Part shown: positions 61,373 through 63,549 of the stretch, piece after piece
How positions within the stretch are numbered: position 1 is the first letter of the stretch
Layout: each line of letters starts with the position of its first letter
From: Anoxybacillus flavithermus
GTDB taxonomy: Bacteria > Bacillota > Bacilli > Bacillales > Anoxybacillaceae
DNA length: 63,549 nucleotides
Direction: 5' to 3'
NCBI RefSeq assembly: GCF_002742685.1
Contig: NZ_PEDM01000013.1
Location: forward strand, 1 to 63,549
Notes under the pieces: generated by a model
Told to the model about the DNA's origin: nothing
Databases searched by the model: none
The model's input: the letters and a program-made list of their open reading frames with translations, nothing else
Translations under genes and position numbers: made by a program

Positions 61373-61401
61373 TTGACCTTGGTGGAAACATGATATATCA
61401 T
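61373..61401 (+). promoter_or_regulatory. sigma-A promoter of qcrABC
   Basis: TTGACC (61373-61378), 17-base spacer, TATCAT (61396-61401), about 78 bases before qcrA. Confidence 0.65.
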
Positions 61402-61478
61402 TAGGTTGTCCTAGTTTTATATATGTGTTATAACAATTCGTCCGGATGGACTTAACTTTGCATAGAGGGGGGAAAACG

Positions 61479-61988
61479 ATGAGCGAGAAAAAGCATCGCG
61501 TGTCAAGACGGCAATTTTTAAACTACACGTTAACAGGTGTAGGTGGATTTATGGCAGCGGGCATTTTATCACCAATGGTGCGCTTCGCCTTAGATCCGAT
61601 CTTAAAAGAAGAAGCTGGGCAAGATATGGTTGCGGTTGCCCAAGTGAAAGACATTACGACAGAACCACAGCGCTTCGACTTCAAAGTAAAAGTAAAAGAC
61701 GCGTGGTACGAATCAGAAGAGCCAAGATCGGCTTGGGTATTTAAAGATGAAAAAGGGGATATCGTTGCGCTATCACCAATTTGTAAACATCTTGGCTGTA
61801 CGGTGAACTGGAATGGTGACAAAAGCAATCCGAACCGTTTCTTCTGTCCTTGTCACTACGGTTTATATGAAAAGGACGGAACGAACGTGCCAAACACGCC
61901 ACCACCAGCTCCATTAGACCGTTACGAATACGAAGTAAAAGATGGCACGTTGTATTTAGGGAAAGCGAAACCACGAGGGGAGGCGTAA
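61479..61988 (+). CDS. qcrA: Menaquinol:cytochrome c reductase Rieske protein
   Basis: 169 aa. RR-motif (SRRQFL) at the N-terminus with one membrane anchor, then a Rieske [2Fe-2S] domain with C102-x-H104 ... C107 (CKHLGC) and C123-x-C125-H126 (CPCHYG). ATG at 61479 has GAGGGGGG. Part of the bc complex. Confidence 0.95.
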   Translation: MSEKKHRVSRRQFLNYTLTGVGGFMAAGILSPMVRFALDPILKEEAGQDMVAVAQVKDITTEPQRFDFKVKVKDAWYESEEPRSAWVFKDEKGDIVALSPICKHLGCTVNWNGDKSNPNRFFCPCHYGLYEKDGTNVPNTPPPAPLDRYEYEVKDGTLYLGKAKPRGEA

Positions 61989-61991
61989 TAC

Positions 61992-62666
61992 ATGCTTAAT
62001 AAGATTTATGATTGGGTTGACGAGCGGCTAGATATTACGCCTTTGTGGCGCGATATCGCAGACCATGAAGTGCCAGAGCACGTAAACCCTGCGCATCATT
62101 TTTCAGCGTTTGTTTACTGCTTTGGTGGATTAACGTTTTTCGTTACAGTTATCCAAATTTTATCTGGTATGTTTTTAACGATGTATTACGTACCAGATAT
62201 TAAAAACGCTTGGGAATCTGTGTATTACTTACAAAACGAAGTAGCATTTGGACAAATTGTGCGCGGCATGCATCACTGGGGAGCAAGTCTCGTTATTGTG
62301 ATGATGTTTTTACATACGTTGCGCGTATTTTTCCAAGGTGCTTACAAAAAGCCACGTGAGTTGAACTGGATCGTTGGTGTACTTATTTTTATGGTCATGA
62401 TGGGGCTTGGTTTCACAGGCTACTTATTACCTTGGGATATGAAAGCGCTCTTTGCGACAAAAGTAGGATTGCAAATTGCTGAAGCAACACCAGTCATCGG
62501 TCCAGCGATTAAAACGTTATTGGCAGGTCATCACGAAATCGTTGGAGCTCAAACGTTAACGCGCTTCTTTGCGATTCACGTGTTCTTCTTGCCTGGAGCG
62601 TTATTAGGATTAATGGCTGCACACTTCTTAATGATTCGAAAACAAGGAATTTCTGGTCCACTGTAA
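61992..62666 (+). CDS. qcrB: Menaquinol:cytochrome c reductase cytochrome b6
   Basis: 224 aa b6-type cytochrome with four helices and His pairs for two hemes (MHHWGASLVIVMMFLHTLRVF; FFAIHVFFLPGALLGLMAAHF). Follows qcrA by three bases. Confidence 0.95.
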   Translation: MLNKIYDWVDERLDITPLWRDIADHEVPEHVNPAHHFSAFVYCFGGLTFFVTVIQILSGMFLTMYYVPDIKNAWESVYYLQNEVAFGQIVRGMHHWGASLVIVMMFLHTLRVFFQGAYKKPRELNWIVGVLIFMVMMGLGFTGYLLPWDMKALFATKVGLQIAEATPVIGPAIKTLLAGHHEIVGAQTLTRFFAIHVFFLPGALLGLMAAHFLMIRKQGISGPL

Positions 62667-62691
62667 AATTTAGCATAAGGGAGGGAACGCT

Positions 62692-63459
62692 ATGCATCGC
62701 GGAAAAGGGATGAAATTTGTCGGCGACTCGCGCGTACCTGCAATGCGCAAGCCGAACATTCCGAAAGACTATTCCGAATATCCGGGGAAAACCGAGGCGT
62801 TTTGGCCGAACTTTTTATTAAAAGAATGGATGGTCGGCTCCGTCTTTTTAATCGGCTTTTTATGTTTAACCGTTGCGCATCCGTCGCCGCTTGAGCGAAT
62901 TGCGGATCCGACAGATACAAGTTATATTCCGCTTCCAGACTGGTACTTCTTATTCTTATACCAACTATTGAAGTACTCATTTGCATCTGGTCCATATACA
63001 GTTGTTGGAGCGATTATTATTCCTGGACTTGCATTTGGTGCGTTATTGCTTGCACCGTTTTTAGATCGTGGTCCAGAGCGTCGTCCATCAAAACGTCCAG
63101 TTGCTGTCGGTATGATGTTGCTTACGCTTGCTGCAATCATTTTCTTAACATGGGAATCTGTCGTCACGCACGACTGGGAAGCAGCGGCTGAACAAGGAAA
63201 AATTCGTGCAGAAGTAGACATTGACAAAAATGCAGAAGGATATAAAATTTTAGAAGCAAACACATGTTTAACATGTCACGGTGAAAACTTGCAAGGTGGT
63301 CCGGCGGCACCATCTCTTGTTGGTACAGGATTATCTCCAGAAGAAATTGCTAACATCGCGAAAAATGGTAAAGGTGGCATGCCAGCTGGTATTTTCAAAG
63401 GCACAGATGAAGAATTGCAAAAACTTGCAGAGTTTGTCGCTGGTTTAAAAGCAGAATAA
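62692..63459 (+). CDS. qcrC: Menaquinol:cytochrome c reductase cytochrome c subunit
   Basis: 255 aa fusion of subunit IV-like domain (three helices) and a C-terminal cytochrome c domain with heme site C192-L-T-C195-H196. Such a fusion is typical of Bacillus QcrC. Start ATG at 62692 has GGGAGGG. Confidence 0.95.
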   Translation: MHRGKGMKFVGDSRVPAMRKPNIPKDYSEYPGKTEAFWPNFLLKEWMVGSVFLIGFLCLTVAHPSPLERIADPTDTSYIPLPDWYFLFLYQLLKYSFASGPYTVVGAIIIPGLAFGALLLAPFLDRGPERRPSKRPVAVGMMLLTLAAIIFLTWESVVTHDWEAAAEQGKIRAEVDIDKNAEGYKILEANTCLTCHGENLQGGPAAPSLVGTGLSPEEIANIAKNGKGGMPAGIFKGTDEELQKLAEFVAGLKAE

Positions 63460-63464
63460 TGTGT

Positions 63465-63496
63465 AAAAGCTGACTGAACATCAGTCAGCTTTTTTG
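63465..63496 (+). terminator. Terminator of qcrABC
   Basis: AAAAGCTGACTG/CAGTCAGCTTTT stem with AACAT loop and a T run. A group II intron appears to start directly behind it. Confidence 0.92.
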
Positions 63497-63549
63497 GTGT
63501 GCTCGGCATGGGTGCAATCTATAGGGTGAAAGTCCCGAACTGCGAAGGC
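63497..63549 (+). mobile_element. 5' end of a group II (class C-like) intron, cut by window end
   Basis: The bases from 63497 begin GTGTG (group II 5' GUGYG) and continue with CGGCATGGGTGC and ATAGGGTGAAAGTCCCGAAC, which from memory closely resembles domain I of the Geobacillus stearothermophilus GsI-IIC intron. It starts right after the qcrC terminator, where IIC introns insert. The reverse transcriptase would lie outside the window. Confidence 0.85.

Overview
The window looks like chromosome from a thermophilic, endospore-forming member of the Bacillaceae, most like Anoxybacillus. The evidence is a moderately AT-rich composition, strong AGGAGG-type ribosome sites, sporulation and germination genes (spoIVA, sleB, ypeB, prsW), bacillithiol-related genes, menaquinone respiration (resDE, menG, hepST, qcrABC), and gene order that largely follows the resDE / serA / fer / ypb / yph / spoIVA / hbs / mtrAB / hep / aro-trp / ypi / qcr stretch of Bacillus subtilis. 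No tRNA, rRNA or CRISPR was seen.

Layout. (1) 1-2642: resD-resE. (2) 2643-12358: a cobalamin-salvage cluster behind one promoter, a cobalamin riboswitch and a terminator. It holds BtuF, BtuC, a BtuD-CbiZ fusion, CbiB, CobD, CobU, CobS, a CobC-like phosphatase, a second short CobU-like protein, a PduO-type adenosyltransferase, an ECF S-component and an alpha-ribazole-kinase-like protein. Together these can import corrinoid and alpha-ribazole, adenosylate the corrinoid, strip and rebuild its aminopropanol arm, and attach the lower ligand. (3) 12439-16036: a small membrane peptide, a PHP phosphatase, then serA, ppa and fer on the minus strand. (4) 16237-23145: ypbB, recS, ypbD, ypbE, ypbF, a membrane gene and ypbG. 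A MerR-type regulator with a B12-binding domain (CarH/LitR-like) follows, then the ClpC adaptor mecB. (5) 23174-29516: a bacillithiol-type deacetylase, glutamate dehydrogenase behind a perfect cre box, ypdA, and minus-strand ypeB, sleB and prsW. (6) 29655-41312: ypfA, ypfB, cmk, plsC, the S1 protein, fni, ypzI, the yphA/yphB/cap-subunit trio, der, gpsA, yphE, yphF and spoIVA. (7) 41572-46619: hbs, folE, mtrB (TRAP), hepS-menG-hepT, ndk, cheR. (8) 46728-58909: the aromatic supra-operon aroC-aroB-aroH-trpEDCFBA-hisC-tyrA-aroA. A TRAP target of ten regularly spaced triplets and an attenuator lie between aroH and trpE, and the TRAP gene itself is about 6.6 kb upstream. (9) 59000-63459: ypiA, reoY, ypiF and qcrABC. 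(10) 63497-63549: the first 53 bases of a group II (class C-like) intron, directly after the qcrC terminator and cut by the window end.

The main points of interest are the internally consistent B12 salvage route (CbiZ and CbiB together bypass the corrinoid kinase step, which fits two differently degraded CobU-like proteins), a likely B12-dependent light-responsive regulator nearby, the TRAP leader with a readable antiterminator, the intron insertion, and three uncharacterised mini-genes.
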